Shown here piece after piece: positions 42,206 through 49,818 of a stretch of DNA of 64,000 bases. Made by a program: the position numbers and the translations under genes. The notes under the pieces were generated by a model. That model was not told the origin of the DNA and ran no database searches. It saw only the letters and a program-made list of their open reading frames with translations. The DNA is from Lachnospiraceae bacterium NK4A144. GTDB taxonomy: Bacteria > Bacillota > Clostridia > Lachnospirales > Lachnospiraceae. The stretch is from assembly GCA_000424365.1 (NCBI GenBank), contig AUJT01000006.1, positions 62,001-126,000 of the forward strand. The letters are read 5' to 3'. The stretch's first letter is position 1, and each line of letters opens with the position of its first letter.

Positions 42206-42877
42206 ATGAAGAAAAAAATCGCAGCATTATTTGTATGCCTCACAGTCGCAGTTATGTCTGTAGTACCTGTTTCAGCAGCTAACTATGCAGAGGTAGCCGC
42301 AGCAGCAAACGCAGCTCAGGCAGAGCGCACAGCAGCCTATGTTTCTTACCAGAGTGCACTTGAGTCATTCAGAGCAGCTCAGGTAGCACAGGGCGTAGCT
42401 AACACAGCAGCAGGTCAGGCAGCTTACGTTGCTTACCAGGCAGCACTTGAGCAGTTCAGAGCAGCTCAGGTTGCTAAGGGAATCGCTGAGACAGCAGCAG
42501 GTCAGGCAGCATTCGCAGCTTATCAGCAGAATCTCGCAGCATTCTACGCACAGCAGCTCGCAAAGGGTGTAGCTGAGACAGCAGCAGGTCAGGCAGCATT
42601 CGCTACTTACCAGCAGAATCTCGCAGCATTCTATGCACAGCAGCTCGCAACAGGCGTAGCTCAGACAGCAGCAGGTCAGGCAGCATTCGCAGCTTACCAG
42701 CAGAATCTTGCAGCATTCTATGCACAGCAGCTCGCAACAGGCGCAGCTCAGACAGCAGCAGGCCAGGCAGCTTACGCTGAGTATCAGACAAGACTTGCAG
42801 CATTCTATGCATCAAACCTTGCAGCTCAGGCTGATTGGAATGCAAGAAGAGCAGCAGCTGCAGCATTACTGAAGTAA
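42206..42877 (+). CDS. Secreted Ala/Gln-rich protein with 29-residue repeats
   Basis: 223 residues, AGGAGGG upstream. A signal peptide ends near VSA at residue 24. The mature protein is built from repeats of the form TAAGQAAFAAYQQNLAAFYA plus QQLAKGVAE. Four full repeats and a degenerate fifth follow a more divergent first unit. The pattern suggests long amphipathic helices, with Ala on one face and Gln/Tyr/Phe on another. No known enzyme domain is present. Codon use is strongly biased to GCA and CAG, which suggests high expression. A surface, adhesive or structural role is inference. A strong terminator follows. Confidence 0.8.
   Translation: MKKKIAALFVCLTVAVMSVVPVSAANYAEVAAAANAAQAERTAAYVSYQSALESFRAAQVAQGVANTAAGQAAYVAYQAALEQFRAAQVAKGIAETAAGQAAFAAYQQNLAAFYAQQLAKGVAETAAGQAAFATYQQNLAAFYAQQLATGVAQTAAGQAAFAAYQQNLAAFYAQQLATGAAQTAAGQAAYAEYQTRLAAFYASNLAAQADWNARRAAAAALLK
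42404..42838 (+). repeat. Coding tandem repeat, 87-base units
   Basis: Five units of 87 bases start at 42404, 42491, 42578, 42665 and 42752; the last is divergent. The middle units are nearly identical at the DNA level, implying recent duplication and likely length variation between strains. Confidence 0.88.
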
Positions 42878-42904
42878 TAAGTGCAGATAATTAAGTAATA
42901 CCGG

Positions 42905-42930
42905 AGCGGGGCTTATGCCCCGCTTTTTTT
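42905..42930 (+). terminator. Terminator of the repeat-protein gene
   Basis: AGCGGGGC pairs with GCCCCGCT across TTAT, followed by TTTTTTT. Confidence 0.93.
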
Positions 42931-42946
42931 GCATATAGGAAATTCC

Positions 42947-42982
42947 GTTACGTGAGCGAGCTGGAAGCGAGCGAACAGTAAC
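42947..42982. repeat. 36-base repeat module, third copy
   Basis: GTTACGTGAGCGAGCTGGAA through GCGAACAGTAAC; one base different from the copy at 26437. GTTAC and GTAAC form the outer stem. It is placed just after a terminator. Confidence 0.75.
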
Positions 42983-43167
42983 GTTTTTACAATCTTTTTA
43001 TAAATATGTTGTTAGAAAAAACTGTGTGTTAGCGTACATTTATGATAATATGGTACAGGCGTCGTCGGTGGTGAGTCGTGAGATCTGTTTCGGTCAACTG
43101 CTCAAGCTGAAGGCGAAATAAGTTAATAACTTAGACAGGTCTATACATGCGTTTTAGAGGAGGAAAA
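42983..43167 (+). other. Leader region of ahcY, possibly structured
   Basis: The 185 bases before ahcY include an AT-rich section with TATGATAATAT near 43030-43041, a GC-richer stretch (43060-43125) and the palindrome AAGTTAATAACTT. AGGAGG is positioned for the ATG at 43168. I looked for the SAH riboswitch core and did not find a clear match. No gene is visible here. Confidence 0.3.
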
Positions 43168-44415
43168 ATGTCTAGCGAAATTAAGGATATCAATCTCTGG
43201 GAGTCCGGCGAGCGTAAAATTCAGTGGGTTAGAAAGAACTGCCCGCTTCTTTCAATGCTTCATGATGAGTTTGAAAAGACAAAGCCCTTTGCAGGAAAGA
43301 AAGTAGCTCTTTCCGTACACCTTGAAGCAAAGACAGCATACCTTTGCCTTACACTGGCAGCAGGTGGCGCTGAGATGTATGTAACAGGTTCAAATCCGCT
43401 CTCTACACAGGATGATGTTGCTGCTGCTCTCGTACATGCAGGTCTTGAGGTACATGCATGGCACGGAACTACTCCGGAAGAGTATGAGAAGCATATCCGC
43501 GCTGTACTGGAAGTAGGTCCTGATATCATTATTGATGATGGTGGAGATCTGGTACACATGATGCACACAGAGTATCGTGATCTTGCAGCAAAGGTTATCG
43601 GCGGATGTGAGGAGACAACAACAGGTATCCTTCGTCTGGAAGCTATGAATCGTGCTAATGAGCTTCTGTTCCCGATGGTACGTGTAAACAACGCTATGAT
43701 GAAGCACTTCTTTGATAACCGTTATGGTACAGGTCAGTCTGTATGGGATGGTATTAACCGTACAACAAACCTGATCGTAGCAGGAAAGATCGTAGTAGTT
43801 GCAGGTTACGGCTGGTGCGGTAAGGGTACTGCAATGCGTGCAAAGGGTCTTGGCGCACGTGTTATCGTTACAGAGATCGATCCGGTTAAGGCGATCGAGG
43901 CAGTTATGGATGGCTTTGATGTAATGCCGATGAAGGAAGCAGCTAAGCTTGGTGACTTCTTCGTAACAGTTACAGGCTGCGATAAGGTAATCGACGCTGA
44001 GGACTTCGCTGTAATGAAGGATGGAGCTATCCTTTCAAATGCAGGTCACTTTGATTGCGAGATCGATATGGCAGGTCTTCGCGAGATCGCTGTCGAAAAG
44101 GCAGAGATGAGAGAAAACATCATGGGTTACAAGCTGCCTACAGGTCAGTGGATCTATGTACTTGGAGAGGGCCGTCTCGTTAACCTTGCATGTGGTGACG
44201 GACATCCTGCAGAGATCATGGATATGTCTTTCGCTATTCAGGCTCTTTCTGCAAAGTATCTTGTTGAGCATGCATCCGAGCTCAAGGAGAAGCTTATAGA
44301 TGTTCCGAATGAAGTTGATATCGATGTAGCTAAGAAGAAGCTGGCATTTATGGGTAAAGAGATCGACGTGCTTACACCTGAGCAGGAAAAGTATCTCAAC
44401 AGCGCAAGCGTATAA
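43168..44415 (+). CDS. ahcY: Adenosylhomocysteinase
   Basis: The ATG at 43168 has AGGAGG upstream; 415 residues, the short bacterial/archaeal-type length. AhcY cleaves S-adenosylhomocysteine to adenosine and homocysteine with a bound NAD. The Rossmann motif VVVAGYGWCGKGTAMRAKGL, the ETTTGILRLEAM substrate block and SNAGHFDCEID are intact. It works in the activated methyl cycle, next to a possible SAH/MTA deaminase. Confidence 0.96.
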   Translation: MSSEIKDINLWESGERKIQWVRKNCPLLSMLHDEFEKTKPFAGKKVALSVHLEAKTAYLCLTLAAGGAEMYVTGSNPLSTQDDVAAALVHAGLEVHAWHGTTPEEYEKHIRAVLEVGPDIIIDDGGDLVHMMHTEYRDLAAKVIGGCEETTTGILRLEAMNRANELLFPMVRVNNAMMKHFFDNRYGTGQSVWDGINRTTNLIVAGKIVVVAGYGWCGKGTAMRAKGLGARVIVTEIDPVKAIEAVMDGFDVMPMKEAAKLGDFFVTVTGCDKVIDAEDFAVMKDGAILSNAGHFDCEIDMAGLREIAVEKAEMRENIMGYKLPTGQWIYVLGEGRLVNLACGDGHPAEIMDMSFAIQALSAKYLVEHASELKEKLIDVPNEVDIDVAKKKLAFMGKEIDVLTPEQEKYLNSASV

Positions 44416-44450
44416 ATAATTGAGTACAAAATTTAGTACATTCCTTAAAA

Positions 44451-44490
44451 GCCGCCGACAGACTGGATCTGTTGGCGGTTCTTCTGTTTG
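44451..44490 (+). terminator. ahcY terminator
   Basis: GCCGCCGACAGA (44451-44462) pairs with TCTGTTGGCGGT (44468-44479), allowing G-T pairs. TTCTTCTGTTT follows, a modest T tail. Confidence 0.75.
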
Positions 44491-44616
44491 CATTGGCTAA
44501 AATGCTGAAAAACTATTGAAAATCTTCTGAATTTCGTGCAACATGATGACAAGAACCAATGAGGCTGGGGTACAATTTTTAAAGGTCAAAGGTAAGAGGC
44601 TGAAAGGAGAATTTTT

Positions 44617-45156
44617 ATGAAGTTTGTATGTCAGGTTTGCGGTTATGTCCATGAAGGAGATGCAGCTCCGGAGAAGTGTCCGGTTTGTAATGCACCGGCG
44701 TCCAAGTTCACTGTTCAGGGCGAGGATATGGTATGGGCAGCTGAGCATGTAGTTGGCGTAGCACAGGGTGTTCCGGATGACATCATAGAGGATCTTCGTT
44801 CTAACTTCACAGGTGAGTGCTCTGAGGTTGGTATGTATCTCGCTATGAGCAGAGTTGCCATGAGAGAAGGTTATCCTGAAATTGGAATGTATTATCGCCA
44901 GGCTGCTTTTGAGGAAGCAGATCATGCTGCAAGATTCGCAGAGCTTCTCGGTGAGGTCGTTACTGATTCCACAAAGAAGAATCTGGAACTCAGAGTTGAC
45001 GCTGAGAATGGCGCTACAGCAGGAAAGACAGATCTTGCAAAGAGAGCAAAGGCTCTTAATCTCGATGCGATCCATGATACAGTTCATGAGATGGCTCGTG
45101 ACGAGGCAAGACACGGCAAGGCATTCAAGGGACTCCTTGACAGATACTTTGGCTGA
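44617..45156 (+). CDS. Rubrerythrin with N-terminal rubredoxin domain (reverse rubrerythrin)
   Basis: 179 residues, GAAAGGAG upstream. The rubredoxin domain is N-terminal (CQVCGY and CPVCNAP, residues 5-25), the reverse of classic rubrerythrin. The rest is a ferritin-like diiron domain with glutamate/histidine motifs in [25 protein letters not shown] and [11 protein letters not shown]. These proteins reduce hydrogen peroxide in anaerobes using electrons from NADH or rubredoxin reductases. It forms a single-gene unit. Confidence 0.94.
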   Translation: MKFVCQVCGYVHEGDAAPEKCPVCNAPASKFTVQGEDMVWAAEHVVGVAQGVPDDIIEDLRSNFTGECSEVGMYLAMSRVAMREGYPEIGMYYRQAAFEEADHAARFAELLGEVVTDSTKKNLELRVDAENGATAGKTDLAKRAKALNLDAIHDTVHEMARDEARHGKAFKGLLDRYFG

Positions 45157-45181
45157 TTTAAAAATAAAATACATTCTAAGG

Positions 45182-45211
45182 CCGGGGAAAATAACATTTC
45201 CCCGGTTTTTT
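45182..45211 (+). terminator. Rubrerythrin terminator
   Basis: CCGGGGAAA (45182-45190) pairs with TTTCCCCGG (45197-45205), followed by TTTTTT. Confidence 0.93.
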
Positions 45212-45337
45212 ATGCACAAAGGATTGCATATATTCAATTTTCGTAAAGGGGTTAATAAAAACACAGTGGAGGACGATATAAAAGGTGGAGCGGTGATAGT
45301 TATTTTCTCGCTTACAAGATACTCTCCCCCATATAAG

Positions 45338-45403
45338 GAACCAATGGCAGGCACTGTTGGTTCCGGCAAAGGACAGGTTTTGCGGCCTGTCCTTTTGCTT
45401 GCC
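45338..45403 (+). ncRNA. Two strong hairpins in a gene-free gap, candidate small RNA end or terminator
   Basis: GGAACCAA (45338-45345) pairs with TTGGTTCC. Next, GGCAAAGGACAGG (45365-45377) pairs with CCTGTCCTTTTGC, which contains a T-run. The 370-base gap 45157-45526 has no convincing ORF in either strand. The AT-rich stretch 45410-45480 may hold the promoter of the sensor kinase (TATACT near 45479). Confidence 0.35.
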
Positions 45404-45526
45404 CGCAGAACTCCGGTTTTTACAAAAAGTTTATAAGTTTTTATAAAGCTTTTTCTTAAGAGAGGTTTTTAGTCTGTTATACTGTAAAAGAGTTTATAGG
45501 GATGGCTTTAACAGTGAGTGATAACA

Positions 45527-47149
45527 ATGAAAACTAATCTAAAAGCGAGACTATTCGGAACATTTCTTGCAGTGGTTTTGATACCGATAATGCTGTTTTC
45601 GATATCGATCATGTGTCTCACAAATTACCAAAGAAGTCTGGTACTTAAAAATTTTGGAATACAATCAGATGCCTACGGGTTACTGACCAACAGTGTCGGT
45701 TTGTTTTCCAGTGTAACGGATGATATATTTAATACGTTGGTGCAGTATTCGGAATTATCGTCAGAGAAACTTGAGGATAAGACCGTCCTTCGTGAGATCA
45801 ATGCTGAGCTGAGCGCAAAATCGTCTTTTTTGATCGTCCGTAAGGATAAGGATATATACTATACCGGAGATGAAAAAGATACTCTCGAGGTGCTTAGCGT
45901 ACTTCCGTCAGGAAACAGTAAAGAGGATAATAAAGACGGTGAAGTATACTTAAGAGACAGTGGATACTTAATAAAACAGGTATGTTTTGATTTTTCGGAT
46001 GGGTCTGATGGAAGCGCATTTATCATAACTCACGTAAATGATCTGGTGCCCCAGATGAAATCTACGGCTGTACAGCTTTGTATAGCGTTTATAATAATAT
46101 TGGTGATAACGGGACTCATGCTGGTGTCATGGATCTATCGGACTATGGTAGCACCCCTTCGACAGATAACGGATGCTACGCAGAAAGTCGCTGAGGGAGA
46201 GCTTGATTTTGAGATCAGCATACCTCGCGGCGATGATGAGATAGCGACGCTTTGCAGAAACTTTGATGAGATGCGTATACGTCTGAAACGGTCAGCAGAT
46301 AAGAGCGTCGAGAGTGAAAGTGAGAATCGTACTCTGATCAGTAATATCACGCATGATCTGAAGACCCCGGTGACTTCCATTAAAGGTTATGCCGAGGGTA
46401 TACTTGATGGAGTGGCGGACACGCCTGAAAAGCAGGAAAGATACGTACGAACGATCCTCAATAAAGCCAATGATATGAACAGGCTTATTAATGAGCTGAC
46501 TTTTTATTCAGGTATAGATACGAACCGTATCCCATATAATTTTGCCCGCATAAATATAAGTGATTATTTTGATGATTGTGTAGATGAAATAGGAATGGAT
46601 CTGGACAGTCAGAATATAGAGCTTAACTATATGAATTATTTGGATCGGGGAACGCAGATAATCGCTGATCCGGAGCAGCTTAAAAAAGTAATAAACAATA
46701 TCATCGGAAATTCCGTAAAGTATATGGATAAGCCCAAAGGAGTGATCTCCATAAGACTTAAGGATCAGGAGTCATCCGTAGTTGTAGAGATAGAGGATAA
46801 CGGCAAGGGAATAGACGTTAAGGATATACCATATATTTTCGACCGCTTTTATCGAAGCGATGCTTCCAGAAATTCTGCTCGAGGCGGTTCCGGTATAGGA
46901 TTGTCCATCGTAAAGAAGATCGTGGAAGATCATGGCGGACGTGTTTGGGCGACGAGCCATCCCGGAACAGGAACTACTATTCTGATAGAATTTCGTAAAT
47001 ATATAGAAGTTAAGGAAACTGAAGATGCTGCAGGCAATGAAAATGAGCATGACAGGAATGGAAACAGGAAAAATAACCGAAAATCCGGTAAGAGGATCAT
47101 GGGCATTTTCGGCGGCGACACTAATGGGCATAGAACGGAGGAAATATGA
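45527..47149 (+). CDS. Membrane sensor histidine kinase with HAMP domain
   Basis: 540 residues from the ATG at 45527; an in-frame GTG nine bases earlier is also possible. TM segments at about 10-30 and 190-212 flank an extracytoplasmic sensor. A HAMP domain follows, then HisKA with the phospho-accepting histidine in ISNITHDLKTPVTSIKGYA near residue 276. The ATPase domain has NNIIGNSVKYMD, VEIEDNGKGID and GGSGIGLSIVKKI. The C-terminal 40 residues are charged and low-complexity. It overlaps the regulator gene by four bases, so the two form a pair. Confidence 0.93.
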   Translation: MKTNLKARLFGTFLAVVLIPIMLFSISIMCLTNYQRSLVLKNFGIQSDAYGLLTNSVGLFSSVTDDIFNTLVQYSELSSEKLEDKTVLREINAELSAKSSFLIVRKDKDIYYTGDEKDTLEVLSVLPSGNSKEDNKDGEVYLRDSGYLIKQVCFDFSDGSDGSAFIITHVNDLVPQMKSTAVQLCIAFIIILVITGLMLVSWIYRTMVAPLRQITDATQKVAEGELDFEISIPRGDDEIATLCRNFDEMRIRLKRSADKSVESESENRTLISNITHDLKTPVTSIKGYAEGILDGVADTPEKQERYVRTILNKANDMNRLINELTFYSGIDTNRIPYNFARINISDYFDDCVDEIGMDLDSQNIELNYMNYLDRGTQIIADPEQLKKVINNIIGNSVKYMDKPKGVISIRLKDQESSVVVEIEDNGKGIDVKDIPYIFDRFYRSDASRNSARGGSGIGLSIVKKIVEDHGGRVWATSHPGTGTTILIEFRKYIEVKETEDAAGNENEHDRNGNRKNNRKSGKRIMGIFGGDTNGHRTEEI

Positions 47150-47838
47150 GCAGCAGAATTCTTATCATTGAAGATGAAGAATCTATTGCAGAGCTTGAAA
47201 AGGATTATCTTGAGCTTTCGGATTTTGAAGTCGAAACAGAAAATAATGGAAAAACAGGTCTTGATCGGGCGCTTAAAGAAGAATGGAATCTGATCATTCT
47301 CGATCTGATGCTTCCGGACGTAGATGGTTTCAAGATCTGCGAACAGATAAGAGCCGCAAAAAATACTCCGGTGATCATTGTGTCAGCCAAGAAGGATGAT
47401 GTAGATAAGATACACGGTCTCGGGCTCGGTGCAGACGATTATATGACAAAGCCATTTTCGCCAAGTGAGCTCGTAGCCAGAGTAAAGGCACACCTCGCAA
47501 GGTATGAGCGTTTGATAAAGAGCGGCATGCCGGAAAATGATATGGTTGAGATACGCGGTCTAAAGATCGATAAGACCGCCCGTCGGGTATGGGTCAATGG
47601 TGAAGAAAAACCTTTTACTACAAAGGAATTTGATCTTCTTACGTTCCTTGCATCCCATCCGAACCACGTATATTCTAAAGAGGAGTTATTTAGGAATATC
47701 TGGGATATGGACTCTATAGGAGATATAGCAACAGTAACTGTCCATATCAAAAAGATCCGAGAAAAGATCGAGATCGACTCATCAAATCCGCAATACATAG
47801 AGACTATATGGGGGGTGGGTTACCGCTTCAGAATCTAG
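47146..47838 (+). CDS. OmpR/PhoB-family response regulator
   Basis: 230 residues; start overlaps the kinase stop (ATGA) and has GGAGG upstream. An N-terminal receiver with LIIEDEE, the phospho-acceptor aspartate in IILDLMLPDVDG (near residue 53) and MTKPFSPSEL leads a C-terminal winged helix (about 130-228, with TVTVHIKKIREKIE as recognition helix). It is a DNA-binding activator or repressor. Its targets cannot be deduced here. Confidence 0.95.
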   Translation: MSSRILIIEDEESIAELEKDYLELSDFEVETENNGKTGLDRALKEEWNLIILDLMLPDVDGFKICEQIRAAKNTPVIIVSAKKDDVDKIHGLGLGADDYMTKPFSPSELVARVKAHLARYERLIKSGMPENDMVEIRGLKIDKTARRVWVNGEEKPFTTKEFDLLTFLASHPNHVYSKEELFRNIWDMDSIGDIATVTVHIKKIREKIEIDSSNPQYIETIWGVGYRFRI

Positions 47839-47839
47839 T

Positions 47840-47959
47840 AAATACTGGTCTTCTTGTCCGATAGCACGTATCTCAAAGTCTCGGCGTAGCCCACTACGCC
47901 TTCGACTTTGAGATACGCACTCTCGAACAAGAATCCTGCGTATTTACAACGTGACATCA
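47840..47959. repeat. Long hairpin with CCCA loop and repeat-family end
   Basis: Left arm 47840-47889 and right arm 47894-47945 are largely complementary around the loop CCCA (47890-47893). The perfectly paired core covers CGTATCTCAAAGTC and GGCGTAG. CGTGACATCA at 47950-47959 then matches the right end of the repeats at 26479 and 52572. It starts one base after the regulator stop. Confidence 0.75.
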
Positions 47960-47994
47960 TTAAGTTGTCATTATATAAAAAAAGGGGAGAAATA

Positions 47995-48849
47995 GTGTCT
48001 GAGGTTAAGAGATTTGCTGTTTTGATTGATATAGAGAATGTCTCGCAGAAATATGTGGGACTCATTATGGATGAGGCGAGTAACTATGGGGATCTCACGA
48101 TCAAGAGAGCCTATGGGGACTGGACTCAGCCGGCAAGCGCTTCGTGGAGAAAGCTGCTTCTTGAGAATTCGATCATTCCTATGCAGCAGTTCAATAATAC
48201 GTTTGGGAAGAATTCATCGGATTCGGCATTGATAATAGATGCTATGAAGATATTATATAACAACAATGTTGATGGATTTTGCCTTGTATCCAGTGATTCT
48301 GACTTTACCCGTCTTGCAGCGACACTCAAGGAAGAGGGAAAAACAGTAGTCGGAATGGGAGAAAGTAAGACTCCGTCAGCGCTTATCAAGGCATGCGATT
48401 CCTTCAAAATGCTTGATGTGCTCTACAGAGAACAGAACCAGGAAAAGGAAAAAGAGAAGGACGCATCGAAGACACAGGAAAAGGAAAGCGCAAAGACCGC
48501 TAAGGGAAAGACGACAAAAAGGGTATCAACCCGTACAACTGTCAGAAAAACTGCGCTGAAAGCATCTGAGTCAGGAAAGGCAGAGACTGCCGCAGAAAAG
48601 GATGTAGAGAAGCCGCAGAGCAATCTTACAAAGCTGTCTACTATTGAGAAGGCTATCCGCCAAATCATCACTGCAAATGATGATGAAAACGGCATGAATA
48701 TTTCGAGTCTGGGAAACAGTCTGCAGCGCAGATATCCGGATTTTGATACCCGTAATTATGGTTCGCCAAAGCTCAGTAAATTCCTCGTTCAGTTTAATTC
48801 GCTTGAACTGACGAAGATCGGTAACTCTACATACGTAAATATAAAATAA
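47995..48849 (+). CDS. NYN-domain putative ribonuclease with OST-HTH/LOTUS domain
   Basis: GTG at 47995 behind GGGGAG gives 284 residues; a longer frame would run through the hairpin. The N-terminal NYN (PIN-like) domain has FAVLIDIENVS, KNSSDSALIIDAMKIL and CLVSSDSDFTRLA, which supply the acidic residues of a metal-dependent RNase. A Lys/Thr-rich linker follows. The last 75 residues match the OST-HTH/LOTUS fold (DENGMNISSLGNSLQRRYPD). The pair of domains suggests an RNA-degrading enzyme that binds RNA, but no target is known. Confidence 0.86.
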   Translation: MSEVKRFAVLIDIENVSQKYVGLIMDEASNYGDLTIKRAYGDWTQPASASWRKLLLENSIIPMQQFNNTFGKNSSDSALIIDAMKILYNNNVDGFCLVSSDSDFTRLAATLKEEGKTVVGMGESKTPSALIKACDSFKMLDVLYREQNQEKEKEKDASKTQEKESAKTAKGKTTKRVSTRTTVRKTALKASESGKAETAAEKDVEKPQSNLTKLSTIEKAIRQIITANDDENGMNISSLGNSLQRRYPDFDTRNYGSPKLSKFLVQFNSLELTKIGNSTYVNIK

Positions 48850-48901
48850 TGACAGGGTCAAAAGTAAAAATCCGACAATGTCGGATTTTTTACTTTTGGG
48901 A
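48849..48901. repeat. Short form of the dispersed repeat, terminator-like
   Basis: ATGACAGGGTCAAAAGTAAA starts at the NYN stop codon. AAAAGTAAAAATCCGACA pairs with TCGGATTTTTTACTTTT. The T-run in the stem may terminate transcription on the plus strand. Confidence 0.65.
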
Positions 48902-48907
48902 TTTAAC

Positions 48908-49639
48908 ATGATATATAAGAGAAATAAATTAAGAGTAATATTTGAGGATAAGGATATCCTTGTAATTCACAAGAACGCCGGAGTGGCATCCGAGACACGA
49001 CGGATCGGAGAACAGGATTGTGTCAGCCTCGCAAAGAATTATCTGGCGGACAGGCAGCGCGCAGAAAATCCCGGAAAGCAGGGAAAAGCGCCGTGGGTAG
49101 CATTGGTTCACAGGCTGGACCAGCCGGTAGAGGGAATATTGGTACTGGCAAAAAACAGTAAAGCAGCAGCGATTCTTTCGGAACAGATTAAAAAGGGGGA
49201 AATGTATAAGGAGTACATGACACTCGTGCTTCCGGAAGAAGGCATCGGACTTACAAGCGGAGAAAGTGTACACCTTACGGACTTTTTGCTTAAGGACGCA
49301 AAGACAAATACCAGCAAAGCGGTGGATGAAGGTACTCCCGATGCAAAATGCGCGGAGTTGGAATATGAAGTTGTTGATGAGGAAAATCCTTTTTCGGAAA
49401 GCGGAGCAAGACTTCTAAAGATACATCTATTGACCGGGCGTCATCACCAGATACGGGTGCAGCTCTCACACGCCGGACTTCCGGTGATCGGAGACAGAAA
49501 GTATGGAGCTATGCCGGAGGGGTACAGAGGAGCTCTTTGCCTCGCTGCAAGAAAACTGGTATTTCGTCATCCGGGATCGGGAAAGGAAATGACATTTGAG
49601 CTGGAGACATCAGAGATAGATTTTATGAAAAAAAAATAA
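48908..49639 (+). CDS. RluA/RluD-family RNA pseudouridine synthase
   Basis: The ATG at 48908 gives 243 residues; only a weak GGGA lies upstream and the repeat element reaches almost to the start. The family isomerises uridine to pseudouridine in rRNA or tRNA. The catalytic aspartate lies in ALVHRLDQPVEGILVLAKN, where the usual TSG is changed to VEG. The block TGRHHQIRVQLSHAGLPVIG is typical. There is no N-terminal S4 domain. The exact RNA target is unknown. Confidence 0.9.
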   Translation: MIYKRNKLRVIFEDKDILVIHKNAGVASETRRIGEQDCVSLAKNYLADRQRAENPGKQGKAPWVALVHRLDQPVEGILVLAKNSKAAAILSEQIKKGEMYKEYMTLVLPEEGIGLTSGESVHLTDFLLKDAKTNTSKAVDEGTPDAKCAELEYEVVDEENPFSESGARLLKIHLLTGRHHQIRVQLSHAGLPVIGDRKYGAMPEGYRGALCLAARKLVFRHPGSGKEMTFELETSEIDFMKKK

Positions 49640-49652
49640 GCTCATAAAGAGG

Positions 49653-49694
49653 GCGGAGATCGTTGAAAAATTAACATACGATCTCCGTTTTTTT
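49653..49694 (+). terminator. Terminator after the pseudouridine synthase
   Basis: GCGGAGATCGT (49653-49663) pairs with ACGATCTCCGT (49678-49688), followed by TTTTTT. Confidence 0.92.
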
Positions 49695-49719
49695 CGCATA
49701 AAATAAGGACTTCCGCAGG

Positions 49720-49748
49720 TTGACAACAGGGTAGCACACGGATAAAAT
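49720..49748 (+). promoter_or_regulatory. Sigma-A promoter of ackA-cca
   Basis: TTGACA (49720-49725), 17-base spacer, TAAAAT (49743-49748), about 70 bases before the ackA start. Confidence 0.8.
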
Positions 49749-49818
49749 CAAAACAGTGTGTCTAGAAAAGATTTAGTCAAATAACAACAAACGTTGTTAG
49801 TGATTGGAGGAGAAGGAA

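Noticed and set aside
42404-42838. CRISPR-like regular repeats
   Set aside because: The 87-base units are contiguous, in frame and encode a protein repeat. There are no unique spacers and no cas genes.
42983-43167. Known SAH riboswitch before ahcY
   Set aside because: I could not find the conserved core by eye. It is reported only as an unexplained leader.
44497-45369. A 290-codon open frame on the minus strand opposite rubrerythrin
   Set aside because: It runs through a complete rubrerythrin gene and its terminator. The protein has no recognisable family pattern and there is no ribosome-binding site of note.
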